DNA of 64,000 nt, from the NCBI GenBank assembly GCA_937981665.1, contig CALJOJ010000021.1, positions 81,033-145,032 of the forward strand. Reading direction: 5' to 3'. Positions 46,409 to 55,921 of this stretch are shown in pieces. The notes beneath the pieces are model-generated. The model had not been told where the DNA came from. It was given only the letters and a program-made list of their open reading frames with translations, and made no database searches. Each line of letters opens with the position of its first letter. The stretch's first letter is position 1. Origin of the DNA: an uncultured Rubritalea sp. (lineage in GTDB: Bacteria > Verrucomicrobiota > Verrucomicrobiia > Verrucomicrobiales > Akkermansiaceae). A program made the translations under genes and the position numbers.

Positions 46409-47893
46409 ATGAAAATTTTATTTAAACTCACAGCATGCCTCGTCAGCATATCAGCACTGCAAGCTGAAGAAGCTAAAAAACCAAACATCCTCGTCTTCTT
46501 TGTAGATGATCTAGGTTATATGGATGTCTCCGTAAATAACCCAGATGGATTTTACGAGACCCCACACATTGAAGCGCTCGCTAAGTCAGGAATGCTCTTT
46601 ACTGACGGCTATGCAACCTGCCCAGTATGCTCACCATCCCGAGTAAGTATGCTCACCGGTAAGTACCCTACTCGTGTAGGCACCACCCACCTATTTCCAG
46701 GTAAAAAAGGTAGCCCTGGTAAGAGTGGTAAATTTAACCCCGCTCCATTCGTTGGTGAACTACCGCTTGAGGAAGTCACCATCGCTGAAGCGCTAAAGTC
46801 AAAAGGCTACGCTACGTTCTTTGCTGGAAAATGGCACCTAGGATACGGCGAAGATTTCCGCCCACAGAAACAAGGATTTGATATCAACATCGGCGGTTAT
46901 GACCGTGGTGGTCCATACTCAGGAAAGAGATACTTCGCTCCTTTCAAGAACCCTGAAATCAAGGAAGAAAGCCCAGATGGCGAACACCTCCCTCACAGAC
47001 TTGCGAGAGAAACTGTCAAATTCATCAATGAATCTGGCGACCAACCATTCTTCGCCTACCTTTCATTTTACTCCGTCCACACACCGTTAATGGGCCGCAA
47101 GGACCTAATCGAAAAGTACAAGAAAAAGGCTATCGAAATTGGCAACACGGAGTCGGAAGACGACTTCGCTCCTTATATGCGCACTAACAAAAGACTTAAC
47201 AAAATCCGTGTTAAGCAAACACACACAACCTACGCAGCCATGGTCGAGGCCATGGACCTTGCCGTTGGTCACGTGATCGAAGGACTCAAGAAGTCTGGTA
47301 AATATGATAACACAATCATCGTCTTCACAGCAGACAACGGCGGGCTTTCCACCTCTGAAGGATACCCTACAAGCAATAAGCCGCTCAACGGCGGCAAGGG
47401 CTGGGTCTTAGAAGGTGGTATTCGTGAGCCATGGATCATCCGTTTTCCAGGAGTCACAAAAGAAGGCAGTGTCTCTAAGACACCTATCTCAGGAATCGAT
47501 TTCTTCCCCACTGTTGCCAAAGTTGCAGGTTATGAAGCAGATGATGAGATCGACGGTCTAGACCTTCGCCCTCTATTAGAAGGCAAGGAACTCGAGCGAG
47601 ATGCTCTCTACTGGCATTACCCGCACTACAGTAATCAAGGCGGATTCCCCGGTGGCGTTATTCGTATGGGTGACTTCAAGCTGGTGGAGAACTATGAAGA
47701 CGGATCAGCAGCTTTATTTAATCTAGTCGATGACATCGGGGAACTCAATGACATTGCCGAGAACCACCCGGAGAAAGTCACTCAGATGCGCACCAAGCTA
47801 CACGCATTCTACCAGAAGCACGATGCTAAGTTCCTACAACCAAAGAACAATGGCGACAAGCCATGGAGACCAGCATACTTGGAAACAAAGTAA
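46409..47893 (+). CDS. Secreted sulfatase (arylsulfatase A type, family S1)
   Basis: 494 residues with a signal peptide (MKILFKLTACLVSISALQAEE). Metal-binding FFVDDLGYMDV, the formylglycine motif CSPSR (Cys74) in VCSPSRVSMLTGKYPTR, FAGKWHLGYG, and TADNGG are all intact. The Cys must be converted to formylglycine by a maturase not encoded in this window. The substrate is not evident. It is separated from the carbohydrate genes at 56-60 kb and appears to be a stand-alone gene. Confidence 0.93.
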   Translation: MKILFKLTACLVSISALQAEEAKKPNILVFFVDDLGYMDVSVNNPDGFYETPHIEALAKSGMLFTDGYATCPVCSPSRVSMLTGKYPTRVGTTHLFPGKKGSPGKSGKFNPAPFVGELPLEEVTIAEALKSKGYATFFAGKWHLGYGEDFRPQKQGFDINIGGYDRGGPYSGKRYFAPFKNPEIKEESPDGEHLPHRLARETVKFINESGDQPFFAYLSFYSVHTPLMGRKDLIEKYKKKAIEIGNTESEDDFAPYMRTNKRLNKIRVKQTHTTYAAMVEAMDLAVGHVIEGLKKSGKYDNTIIVFTADNGGLSTSEGYPTSNKPLNGGKGWVLEGGIREPWIIRFPGVTKEGSVSKTPISGIDFFPTVAKVAGYEADDEIDGLDLRPLLEGKELERDALYWHYPHYSNQGGFPGGVIRMGDFKLVENYEDGSAALFNLVDDIGELNDIAENHPEKVTQMRTKLHAFYQKHDAKFLQPKNNGDKPWRPAYLETK

Positions 47894-47964
47894 GCATCAT
47901 TAATAAATCACCATCTAACCCTTCAGTTCAAGCTTACCTTGATACTGTAGTGTTCTTTCTTTGA

Positions 47965-47997
47965 TAAAAAGCGACTATTTAACGATAAATAGTCGCT
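47965..47997 (-). terminator. Intrinsic terminator of the Ser/Thr kinase gene
   Basis: A perfect 12-base inverted repeat (AGCGACTATTTA at 47970-47981 and its complement at 47986-47997) with tetraloop ACGA. On the minus strand the stem runs into five T (complement of 47966-47970). It lies 33 bases beyond the kinase stop codon. Confidence 0.8.
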
Positions 47998-48029
47998 AAC
48001 TATTACAATGATTCCAGAGAACTTGATAA

Positions 48030-49391
48030 TTATTCATCAGCATCCAAATCACCCTCCACTGGGACGACTTCTAATTCCTCCACAGCTTCGATCGTAATCT
48101 CATCCTCTACGATAATAGCTCTTCCAATAGAAGAGCCATATTCAGCTACATTTGCATCCTCAGTCATCTGCATAATTTTATCCACACTATCATCAGTATT
48201 AGTATCGATCGGTCTATCTTGAAATTGATCCAGACCACCATTCAACGCAAATATAGCAACCCCCACTACCAGCAGCAGCGCTATCACTAATACGATACCA
48301 ATACCACCTCCTCCTGAAGTAGTCTTTAGCTGGTTAACTCTAGTGATACTACTTACTCTATGAGAGCCAAGAGATCTTGTGGTCGAAGGAGAGACTAACA
48401 TACGACTTGATATAGCAGCACCACTCGAAGGTATCACCTTAGGTGCTGGCTGCACTGGGGCTAATGCTCTCGCTGGACGAACACCTAAAAGGGTACTGAT
48501 CTTATCTGGGTTATTCGTTACCAAAACCGGATTACCTGCAGATGCCAATACTACGGTCGACTTCCTCTTAGCACTAAGTCCACCTGGAGCATCATCAAAC
48601 TTCTGCATCAGATCCTCTAGCGCTTCAGACATCTGTCCCGCTGTGTGGTATCTCTTATTTGGATCAGGATCAATTGCCTTAGCAATAATATGGTCAAACC
48701 TAACATCTGACTGAGACAACTCAGAAGCAGTCACGAAATGTTTATCAGGCAGCTTAGCTGTGAGCAGCTCGAAGAGCATCACCCCCATAGAGAAAATATC
48801 TGAACGCTGATCCACCCTGCCTGGGTCATGGAGAACTTCTGGAGCAGTATAGCCTGGTGTTCCAAAAACAACTCCCTCCGTCTGTTCCTCACCTAGTGGC
48901 CTCACAAGACCGAAATCTACAATATTTGGCTCCCCCTCATCATCGATAAGTACATTAGCGGGCTTTATATCTCTGTGAAGTAGTCCAGAACTATGCGCAT
49001 GTGCGAGCCCGTGGCACATCTCATTAATAAGATTAGCTGCCTCTAACTGCTCCACTGCTTGACCTTTAGCCACACTGTACAATGATCGACCAGGAATGTA
49101 TTCCATCACTATGAAAAGCATACCGTCCATATCACCAAAGTCATAAATACCGACAAGATTTGGGTGATTCAGCTTAGCCATTGCCTTAGCCTCAGTCTCA
49201 AATGAAATACGGTAATCTTTATCATCACCAAATTCCTTAGGTAAAATCTTAATAGCCACCTGTCTATCAAGTGACGTCTGGGTAGCTAAATATACTGCTC
49301 CCATACCGCCTTGCGCAATGAACCCATCAATGCGATGACCGGGGAATTTGTACTGTAGTTCTTCAATGCTTGGAGCCGTAAATTCACTCAT
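48030..49391 (-). CDS. Membrane-anchored Ser/Thr protein kinase (PknB-like)
   Basis: 453 residues. The kinase domain (about 18-275) has GGMGAVYLA, the VAIKILP lysine, the catalytic loop HRDIKPANVLID, and DFGLVRPLG in place of DFG-x. GTPGYTAPEVL and DIFSMGVMLFELL follow. A linker of about 95 residues rich in Ala, Pro, Ser and Thr leads to one membrane helix near 372-392, then a short acidic external tail without a recognised sensor. This is the usual bacterial eukaryotic-like kinase layout. Its targets are unknown. Confidence 0.92.
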   Translation of the reverse strand: MSEFTAPSIEELQYKFPGHRIDGFIAQGGMGAVYLATQTSLDRQVAIKILPKEFGDDKDYRISFETEAKAMAKLNHPNLVGIYDFGDMDGMLFIVMEYIPGRSLYSVAKGQAVEQLEAANLINEMCHGLAHAHSSGLLHRDIKPANVLIDDEGEPNIVDFGLVRPLGEEQTEGVVFGTPGYTAPEVLHDPGRVDQRSDIFSMGVMLFELLTAKLPDKHFVTASELSQSDVRFDHIIAKAIDPDPNKRYHTAGQMSEALEDLMQKFDDAPGGLSAKRKSTVVLASAGNPVLVTNNPDKISTLLGVRPARALAPVQPAPKVIPSSGAAISSRMLVSPSTTRSLGSHRVSSITRVNQLKTTSGGGGIGIVLVIALLLVVGVAIFALNGGLDQFQDRPIDTNTDDSVDKIMQMTEDANVAEYGSSIGRAIIVEDEITIEAVEELEVVPVEGDLDADE

Positions 49392-49511
49392 GGTGTATTC
49401 TTATAAAAAGTATTAAATAATAATCATTATAGAACAACGAAACCAAATCCGTCGACGAAAAATCACCATTCACATAAAAAAGTGAATAATTTATGACACA
49501 CGTATAACAGC

Positions 49512-49610
49512 AAAAAAATGCCAGGAAACTGCGGCAATACTGGACAAATTACCGTTGCTCCGATTAAGGCCTGGCGGGTTTCATCTGCCAATACTCCACA
49601 GTTCCTGACA
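49512..49610 (-). ncRNA. ffs: Signal recognition particle RNA, bacterial small (4.5S) type
   Basis: On the minus strand, 5' CAGGAACTGTGG and following bases pair almost continuously with the 3' arm ending GCCGCAGTTTCCTG, making one long hairpin with small bulges and G-U pairs. The apical part is the SRP domain IV pattern: AACCCGCCAGG, ten bases, AGCAACGGTA. The CAGG/AGCA internal loop binds Ffh. Seven T follow as terminator, and a GATAAT box sits about seven bases before the 5' end. The apical sequence is CC-TTAATC-GG, not the normal GGAA tetraloop. It lies downstream of parA on the same strand. Confidence 0.85.
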
Positions 49611-49672
49611 GCAGAAGCATTATCCTTATAGGTAGATTTAGCAACCCAATTTTCTAAATTCTTAGCAGATAA

Positions 49673-50449
49673 TCAATCCACAGGTACATCTCCTTGTCTT
49701 TCAAGGAACTCATGAGCTATCGCCATGTAAGCACGAGCACCAGAACCACTAGCTTCATGTTCAAATATAGTTTTCCCAAATGAAGGTGCTTCGCTCACTC
49801 GGATCGTCCTAGGTACTACACGCTCGTATATCTGATCAGGAAAATGCTTCTTCACCTCATCTACCACTTGATTAGAGAGGTTAGTACGTCCATCATACAT
49901 AGTCATGATGATTCCGCCGAGAATAAGATCAGGAGCAGCCCCACTCTCCTTTACCTGAGAAATAATATGGATGATTTTAGCTAGCCCCTCAAGACCGAAG
50001 TATTCGCACTGGAGAGGTATCAGAACTTCATCCGCTGCAGCCAATGACGATGTCATCAGGACTCCCAAGCTTGGTGGAGTATCTAACAAGCAGTAATCAA
50101 ACTCATCATTCTTCCGCACGCCTGCAAGTATTTCTCTAAGAAATGTGAGATGGTCGTCTTTGCGAGCCAGCTCTATCTCTACACCTGAGAGATCCATACC
50201 AGAAGGCACGATGTATAAATTTTCACGCTCAGTAGAGACTACTTTATCAAGCATCTCCGCTTCACCGATCAACGGATAATAGATGCTACTGTCAGCTTCT
50301 ACCCCCAACCCAGAAGTTGCATTAGCCTGTGGGTCAAGGTCTAACAACAAGACCTTCTTACCCAACTTGGCTAGTCCAGCAGCGAGTGAGATAGCTGTAG
50401 TGGTCTTCCCCACTCCACCTTTCTGATTTGCGATAGCGATTACTTTCAT
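49673..50449 (-). CDS. parA: ParA/Soj family chromosome-partitioning ATPase
   Basis: 258 residues from the ATG at 50449, which begins MKVIAIANQKGGVGKTTTAISLAAGL exactly as in Soj; an upstream frame to 50509 is not needed. Deviant Walker A KGGVGKTT, LLDLDPQANAT, DYCLLDTPPSLGVLM and IPLQCEYFGLEGLAKI are conserved. No parB follows, since the downstream sequence holds the SRP RNA and a kinase gene, and no parS-like 16-mer was seen. parB may lie elsewhere. Confidence 0.93.
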   Translation of the reverse strand: MKVIAIANQKGGVGKTTTAISLAAGLAKLGKKVLLLDLDPQANATSGLGVEADSSIYYPLIGEAEMLDKVVSTERENLYIVPSGMDLSGVEIELARKDDHLTFLREILAGVRKNDEFDYCLLDTPPSLGVLMTSSLAAADEVLIPLQCEYFGLEGLAKIIHIISQVKESGAAPDLILGGIIMTMYDGRTNLSNQVVDEVKKHFPDQIYERVVPRTIRVSEAPSFGKTIFEHEASGSGARAYMAIAHEFLERQGDVPVD

Positions 50450-50546
50450 GTGTAGACTATTTCTAACCAGAATCTGTGGAAAAACACGCACTAAATGAGA
50501 GAAAATCACCTTCTCTTTAATTACCTTACTCTCTTAGAGAAAAAAT

Positions 50547-51137
50547 TTATTTTTTAGGAGGTAAAACGACAAGCATCTCCCAAGTCTTTTTAGCATTTGC
50601 CACTCCAGGACCATTATAGCCCAGAATACGGAAATCATCAGCTTCTAATCCATCTTTCTTGAGTCTAGTCATGAGGGCATCTTTAGCTAATTTCCGCGTA
50701 GACGAGGAGTTATTCCCCTGCCATGTATACACGATGGTCTTCATAGCAGCCACATCACGTACCTCCACATTTTTACCATCATTCCCCAAGTGACCCACCT
50801 TCATATCTTGGTACATGAATCCCATCTGCGTCATTTTCAGCCTCTCATTATGCTGCTCCATATCCATCTCTACTGGAGCAGTCATCGGGATGCCCTCACG
50901 CTTGATGTGCTTGAAAAGTCTCATGAAGGCAAAATTCTTCCATGCCCCCTTAGTATATGCTGCACGGTAAGCAGGAAAGGTTTTCTCACTCACCACATTA
51001 TAAGGTCCAGGAGTCGGTCAACCCTCTGGTAATGGTGCTTCAGCTTGGTACTTCGCAGCCTCTTCAGCTTGTACAGCTATCGTACTAGAAAAGAGAGAGC
51101 TCAGCGTAACTATCAGAAAGATAAGCGGCTTCATCAT
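50547..51137 (-). pseudogene. SOUL haem-binding family protein, interrupted by an in-frame TGA
   Basis: The reading frame starts at ATG 51137 with a good signal peptide (MMKPLIFLIVTLSSLFSS, then AVQA) and meets TGA at 51020-51018 (codon 40). It then continues as a SOUL domain: FPAYRAAYTKGAW, FKHIKREGIPMTAPVEMDM, VVLPPKK. The part after the stop alone would lack any export signal. The mutated codon reads EG-stop-PTPGPYN, where TGG (Trp) is the simplest original. It is a pseudogene, a sequencing error or, less likely, a recoded stop. Confidence 0.8.
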
Positions 51138-51191
51138 TAGGAACTTTCGCTCCATATCTCAAAAAGTCAAAACCTTCCCTTTAGATCCCCC

Positions 51192-51545
51192 CTAGCCCCA
51201 GCACTGCTCATCCTTGATCCATAAGCGCGTGAGGTAATTCACCTCTTTTTGCTTTAGTTCATAAAGCTTCGTCACCTGCTTTAAATCAGCTAATGACATC
51301 ACGGCAGCTTCATCTTTCTTAAGCTCATATATCTCAGCCTCTAGCTCGGTAATCTCCTGCTGGACTGACTTAAGTTCACGCCAGTTCTTAAGCATCTCTC
51401 TCACTTCGCTCACTGCATCATCATCGAGCATTCCATCATTCGCGAGTTGACTGCGGATATCATTCACTCCAAAGGTCTCTTTTAGGAGACTCACACCAGG
51501 AAGTATTGGCTTATCCTCTTCATGACTGACTTTAAGATCATTCAC
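51192..51545 (-). CDS. Small coiled-coil protein of unknown function
   Basis: 117 residues starting at GTG 51545, overlapping the end of the preceding broken lipoprotein gene by eight bases. Residues 45-105 are a charged helix with heptad spacing (VREMLKNWRELKSVQQEITELEAEIYELKK). There is no signal peptide and no recognised family. The overlap indicates translational coupling with the upstream gene. Confidence 0.55.
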   Translation of the reverse strand: MNDLKVSHEEDKPILPGVSLLKETFGVNDIRSQLANDGMLDDDAVSEVREMLKNWRELKSVQQEITELEAEIYELKKDEAAVMSLADLKQVTKLYELKQKEVNYLTRLWIKDEQCWG

Positions 51546-51771
51546 TATTTCTCTCCTTCATCAGCTCAGAGGCTTCATTGAATGAAATTTCTACTTTCTT
51601 AAATGGAGACTGCGCGGTGAGCTCACGTGAATAGCTCTCGCCTTTTCTTACTACGTGCTACTTTAGTTCATACTCCACCTCTTGGGTAGCACACTGGCTT
51701 AATAGACTGGCTATAAATGGAACTGTAGCAGCCATTCCGAGGCGGTTTAGGAGGTTAAAACTTAGTTTCAT
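51538..51771 (-). pseudogene. Small putative lipoprotein gene interrupted by an in-frame TAG
   Basis: From ATG 51771 the frame gives a lipoprotein signal (LGMAATVPFIASLLSQC, lipobox SLLSQC), then ATQEVEYELK, a TAG at 51660-51658 (codon 38), then 39 more residues (VVRKGESYSRELTAQ, then FKKVEISFNEASELM) to TGA at 51540-51538. The frame is unbroken apart from that one codon, so it looks like a recent nonsense change, for example from CAG or TGG. Only the N-terminal 37 residues would be made normally. Confidence 0.65.
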
Positions 51772-51884
51772 TAGGCAGTAATATGACATCTGAAAATACT
51801 TCTTTCAACCTAATGAAGAAACCACTCAAAATCAGCTCACGAAAAGGCTTTCAACAGTCCTCAGACTGAGATATTTTCCACGCT

Positions 51885-52481
51885 ATGCGCAAGAAAGGAC
51901 AGGAACACCAAGCCAGAGAGAATAAACACACCAGTGGCAGAGAGCTCAAAGGAGGAGGAGGACTAGCTAAAGGAGAGGAAGCTCTAGACTCTATCCTCAG
52001 TGAAAAAAACAACCCTTTCGTGCTAGTCCTAGACTGCGTTACTGACCCGCGCAACCTCGGCGCTGTTCTCAGAACTGCCAATGGAGCCGGAGTCGATGCC
52101 GTCATCGCACCAAAAGATAAATCCGTAGGCCTTACTGAAACAGTACAGCGCGTAGCCGTAGGTGCAGCAGAGACCACGCCATTCGTAAGAGTGACCAACC
52201 TCTCACGCACCATGAAAAAGCTCCAGAAAGACTACGGCATCTGGCTCATCGGCACTAGTGACAAAGCCACTCAGACCCTTTACCAGACAGATCTTCAAGG
52301 TCCACTTGGCATCGTAATGGGAGCTGAAGGTTCAGGCCTTAGGAGACTCACAGAGGAAAACTGTGACATCCTCATCAATATCCCAATGGCTGGTAAAGTA
52401 GACTGCCTCAATGTGAGTGTGGCTACAGGAGTATGTCTCTACGAGTCCGTGAGACAACGTCTCCCTGAGATAACATCTTAA
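51885..52481 (+). CDS. RlmB/TrmH-family RNA 2'-O-methyltransferase, short form
   Basis: 198 residues. The SpoU-type knotted domain is complete: [26 protein letters not shown] (motif 1), [20 protein letters not shown] (motif 2) and [22 protein letters not shown] (motif 3). This fits RlmB, which methylates G2251 of 23S rRNA. The usual N-terminal RNA-binding domain is reduced to a basic stretch of about 35 residues, though [13 protein letters not shown] is kept. The exact target is therefore uncertain. Confidence 0.88.
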   Translation: MRKKGQEHQARENKHTSGRELKGGGGLAKGEEALDSILSEKNNPFVLVLDCVTDPRNLGAVLRTANGAGVDAVIAPKDKSVGLTETVQRVAVGAAETTPFVRVTNLSRTMKKLQKDYGIWLIGTSDKATQTLYQTDLQGPLGIVMGAEGSGLRRLTEENCDILINIPMAGKVDCLNVSVATGVCLYESVRQRLPEITS

Positions 52482-52644
52482 GGGGACTTCTGGAAACTAG
52501 CGATCTTGATGCAAAAGAATAAAACAAGTAGAGCAAGGCGCATATTCAAGGTACAAGCTTTGCTTGCAAACTTTCAAATCTAATAACAGAATCAGCAATA
52601 TCGGGAGTTTTTAGAAGCTCCCTTAAGCTTCTTTAAAAAAACAC

Positions 52645-54198
52645 ATGAACCCAGAAATCATTCTCGCCTCCACTTCTCCAAGGCGTAAAGATCTATTAGC
52701 TGATGTCATCGCGGACTTTAAAATAGTCCCTTCTTTCGGTGAGGAAATCCACTGTCATGAGATGTCATTACCTGAACTCTGCTGCATCAATGCTCAGTCT
52801 AAAGCATCCGCTATTGCTGGCCTAGAGGCATACCAGCAAAGCCTTGTGATCGGGGCTGACACTCTAGTATACATTGATAAAACTCCACTAGGTAAACCGA
52901 AAGACAAAGAGGAAGCAGTCGCTACACTCAAGAGACTCTCAGGCAAAACACACAAAGTCTGCACAGGTGTCTGTATCATCAAAGCTGGTCAGATTCACAC
53001 CTTTCATAAAATCACTGAGGTCAGCTTTAAAACACTAACTGACGAAATCATCACTGAATATATGGAGCTGGTAAACGTCATGGATAAAGCCGGAAGCTAC
53101 GCTATTCAAGAACATGGTGACATGATCGTCAGTAGGACCAATGGTAGCTATAGTAATGTGGTCGGCCTACCTACCGCAGATCTTCGTAAGCAGCTCACTC
53201 AGCTAAGCATCCGCTGCCGACCAGTGAAACAATATTTACCGAAAGACCTTCGTTATCCATTACTATACAACCCCAATGCTAGAAGCACTAGGGGCAAGCG
53301 CGCGCTAAAGTTCATTATGGAAAACGCGCAAGACTTCGTCCTCTACGCCACACGCAGCATTGAGGACGCCCAGCAACTCACCGCTAAATTTGCAGCTAAT
53401 GATGAACCCGTAGTTCTCGCTGCTGGTGGTGATGGCACCTTAAATGCCATCATCAAAGCCCTCATCGGAACTAACACCGCACTCGGTGTATTACCCACTG
53501 GAACCATGAATGTATTCGCCAGAGAGCTCGGTATTCCAGTCCCTAACAGGCAGCGCTCGAACCTCAATGAAGCACTCCGAGTTATCAAAGGCGGACACAT
53601 CACTGAAGTAGACCTCTTCCACGCTAATGGTCAGCCGTTCGTCCAGATGGCTGGTGTAGGGTTTGATGCTCAAGTCATCAAGGAAACTACCATTGAGTCT
53701 AAAAAATTACTTGGCCCGCTAGCCTACCTAAAAAGCGCAGTAAAACTTCTTGGCGACAATCCACCTAGGATGAAACTCATCTGTGATGACGGTCGTGAAA
53801 TAGAAGGTGTCGCAGTGCTTGCTGGTAACGGAGAGCTATATGGCGGACAAGTCAGGCTCTTCCCAAAAGCGGATAACACCGACGGGCTATTAGACATTCT
53901 AGTATTCAAAAAGACTGGCTATAAATTTGTCTTAGACACCATAAAAGGCATGGCGGGAGTCATCGACCTCGTCAGCTCATCAGTAGAGTACGTGCAGGCT
54001 GCCGAGTTCAAAGTAGTCGCTGACCGCGACGTCCCTATTGAAGTCGATGGTGAGTACTTGGGCCTCCACACAGAAGTAAGCTTTTCCAGTACTGGATCAT
54101 ATCTGAAAGTCCTCTCGCCCAAAGAACCCATCGGTGGCTTCACTAAAGTCTGGGCAGACTGGGTTCAGAATATACCTAGAAAAATAGCTGGAAAGTAG
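52645..54198 (+). CDS. Maf nucleotide pyrophosphatase-diacylglycerol kinase fusion
   Basis: 517 residues. Residues 1-190 are a Maf/YhdE domain (ILASTSPRRKDLLAD, LVIGADTLVYIDKTPLGKP, NGSYSNVVGLPTADL). After a linker containing RCRPVKQYLPKDLRYP comes a DAGK catalytic domain from about 210 (LLYNPNARSTRGKRAL, VLAAGGDGTLNAIIKAL, GVLPTGTMNVFARELGIP), then the C-terminal beta domain with GVGFDAQVIKE and a VDGEY loop. Maf proteins hydrolyse non-canonical or nucleoside triphosphates; the second half should phosphorylate a lipid. The frame is continuous, so this is a real fusion in the sequence given. Confidence 0.9.
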   Translation: MNPEIILASTSPRRKDLLADVIADFKIVPSFGEEIHCHEMSLPELCCINAQSKASAIAGLEAYQQSLVIGADTLVYIDKTPLGKPKDKEEAVATLKRLSGKTHKVCTGVCIIKAGQIHTFHKITEVSFKTLTDEIITEYMELVNVMDKAGSYAIQEHGDMIVSRTNGSYSNVVGLPTADLRKQLTQLSIRCRPVKQYLPKDLRYPLLYNPNARSTRGKRALKFIMENAQDFVLYATRSIEDAQQLTAKFAANDEPVVLAAGGDGTLNAIIKALIGTNTALGVLPTGTMNVFARELGIPVPNRQRSNLNEALRVIKGGHITEVDLFHANGQPFVQMAGVGFDAQVIKETTIESKKLLGPLAYLKSAVKLLGDNPPRMKLICDDGREIEGVAVLAGNGELYGGQVRLFPKADNTDGLLDILVFKKTGYKFVLDTIKGMAGVIDLVSSSVEYVQAAEFKVVADRDVPIEVDGEYLGLHTEVSFSSTGSYLKVLSPKEPIGGFTKVWADWVQNIPRKIAGK

Positions 54199-54241
54199 AA
54201 TCACTCGCCAGCTATTTTCAAAACATATTTAGCTCGGTGAC

Positions 54242-55546
54242 TTACTCGCCAAGCAGGTCATCTCCCTTTGTGGTCTTAGATCCATAGCTCGCAGGATAAA
54301 CGCGTGAGCCAGGAGCCTTGAACATGTAGGACCAGAACCAGCTAAGAAGCACGCCTACCTTACTACGGAAATCCACGAGAAATACTAGATGAATGAAAAG
54401 CCAGATGACCCATGCGAACCATCCTTGAAACTTCCATTTATCCACCTGCACGATAGCTGCGCCTTTACCGACGATAGCCATCTTACCTTTATCTTTATAT
54501 TCGAATATATCTCTCTCAGCAGGAGAAGCGTCAAGCGGTCGAGTCGCTATCTGTCTCGCCACGTGCTCAGCTCCCTGGATAGCAACTGGTGCCACACCAG
54601 GTAGTTTACCACCATTTCCATCATCGATAGCCGCTGTATCACCGATGACAAATGCCTCTGGGTAACCTGGGATAGAAAGATCTTCCGCAACTGGGACATA
54701 GCCACCCCGAGCGAGCTCCACACCTAGTGACTGCAGCATAGGATGCGCTTCCACACCTGCTCCCCATATGATCACACCTGCATCGATCACTTCGCCACCT
54801 TTAAGCATCACCTTCTTCTCCATGATGTCCTCCACCATAGTAGAAGTTCTTACATCCACACCGAGATCGACGAGGCGTTGTTTAGTGTACTCACTATGGT
54901 CTTCCGCATAAGCTCCTAGTAGTCGGCTCTGCCCCTCAAGGAGGATAATCCGCTGCTTAGTACTATCAAACTTTCGGAAATCACGCTTTAGTGAGGTCTT
55001 GATGAGATCTGAAAATGCACCAGCTAACTCCACACCAGTGGGGCCACCACCGATGATCACTACTGTAGAAAGAAGCTGTTGCTCGGCTTCAGATGACTGG
55101 TTTGCGAGATCAAGATTTCTGAGGACCTCTTGGCGAATCCCCATTGCATCATTGAGAGTCTTCAACTGGTGAACATACTGCGCCCAGTGATTATTTCCAA
55201 AGAAACTAGTACGAGCACCAGTAGCGATAACGATAGAGTCGTACCCGAGTGTTTCACCAGAAGAGAAAGTCAATGACTTGTCCTTAAGCTCAATACTCTT
55301 CACCTCATTATAGACAACATTCACTCTATCCTGCTTAGCAAAGAGGCCTCGAATGGATCTAGCAATATCAGAAGTAGATAGCGTAGTTGTCGCTACCTGA
55401 TAAAGAAGAGGCTGGAAAAGGTGGTGATTCTGCTTATCAATCAGCGTTACTCTGAAAATCTTGCGTTTAGCTAGCTGCTTAGCACAGGCAAGTCCACCGA
55501 AACCTGCACCGATGATTACGACGTGTTGTATATTATCTTTGGCCAT
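54242..55546 (-). CDS. ndh: Type II NADH:quinone oxidoreductase (NDH-2)
   Basis: 434 residues from the ATG at 55546 (MAKDNIQHVVIIGAG); a start at 55573 adds nine. FAD-binding IGAGFGGLACAKQL, LIDKQNHHLFQPLLYQVAT, and NADH-binding IGGGPTGVELAGAF are present, with the FAD-contacting FVIGDTAAID region. The C-terminus has hydrophobic helices (WFAWVIWLFIHLVFLVDF) that attach it to the membrane. It passes electrons from NADH to quinone without pumping protons. Confidence 0.93.
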   Translation of the reverse strand: MAKDNIQHVVIIGAGFGGLACAKQLAKRKIFRVTLIDKQNHHLFQPLLYQVATTTLSTSDIARSIRGLFAKQDRVNVVYNEVKSIELKDKSLTFSSGETLGYDSIVIATGARTSFFGNNHWAQYVHQLKTLNDAMGIRQEVLRNLDLANQSSEAEQQLLSTVVIIGGGPTGVELAGAFSDLIKTSLKRDFRKFDSTKQRIILLEGQSRLLGAYAEDHSEYTKQRLVDLGVDVRTSTMVEDIMEKKVMLKGGEVIDAGVIIWGAGVEAHPMLQSLGVELARGGYVPVAEDLSIPGYPEAFVIGDTAAIDDGNGGKLPGVAPVAIQGAEHVARQIATRPLDASPAERDIFEYKDKGKMAIVGKGAAIVQVDKWKFQGWFAWVIWLFIHLVFLVDFRSKVGVLLSWFWSYMFKAPGSRVYPASYGSKTTKGDDLLGE

Positions 55547-55921
55547 AGTAAAAACTTTATGCAGTACGAGCAAAACTCTGATTCACCCGTTACTTGCCTT
55601 GCTCCATAATCTATAAATGGAGGATTCCAAGCATATTAACACCCCGCACCAAATTATTCCGAGAAGTTTCTTAGCTAAATGGCTAGAAAGTCGAATTAAC
55701 GTAAGTGAGATAAAATTTTCTGGATTCGCTATCACTCCCTCAGATTATGATAACAGCAGCGTTTTCTGGTAATTCAGATAGGTGGAGTTGGTTGGCTTCG
55801 AGTTGGCATTCAAAGATTATTGTTGTCAATTATTTCAAATTAGGTAGATTCTTAGAGAGCAGGGGGTTAGAGAGCAGGGGATTAGCCTTGATGTAATCTC
55901 CAGCATAATATCTCCAGAACA
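55547..55921. other. Intergenic region with a 15-bp tandem duplication
   Basis: No gene is seen. Two adjacent 15-base units, TTAGAGAGCAGGGGG at 55852-55866 and TTAGAGAGCAGGGGA at 55867-55881, lie shortly before the GH105 gene. It marks the change from the core region to the differently composed accessory region. Confidence 0.6.
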
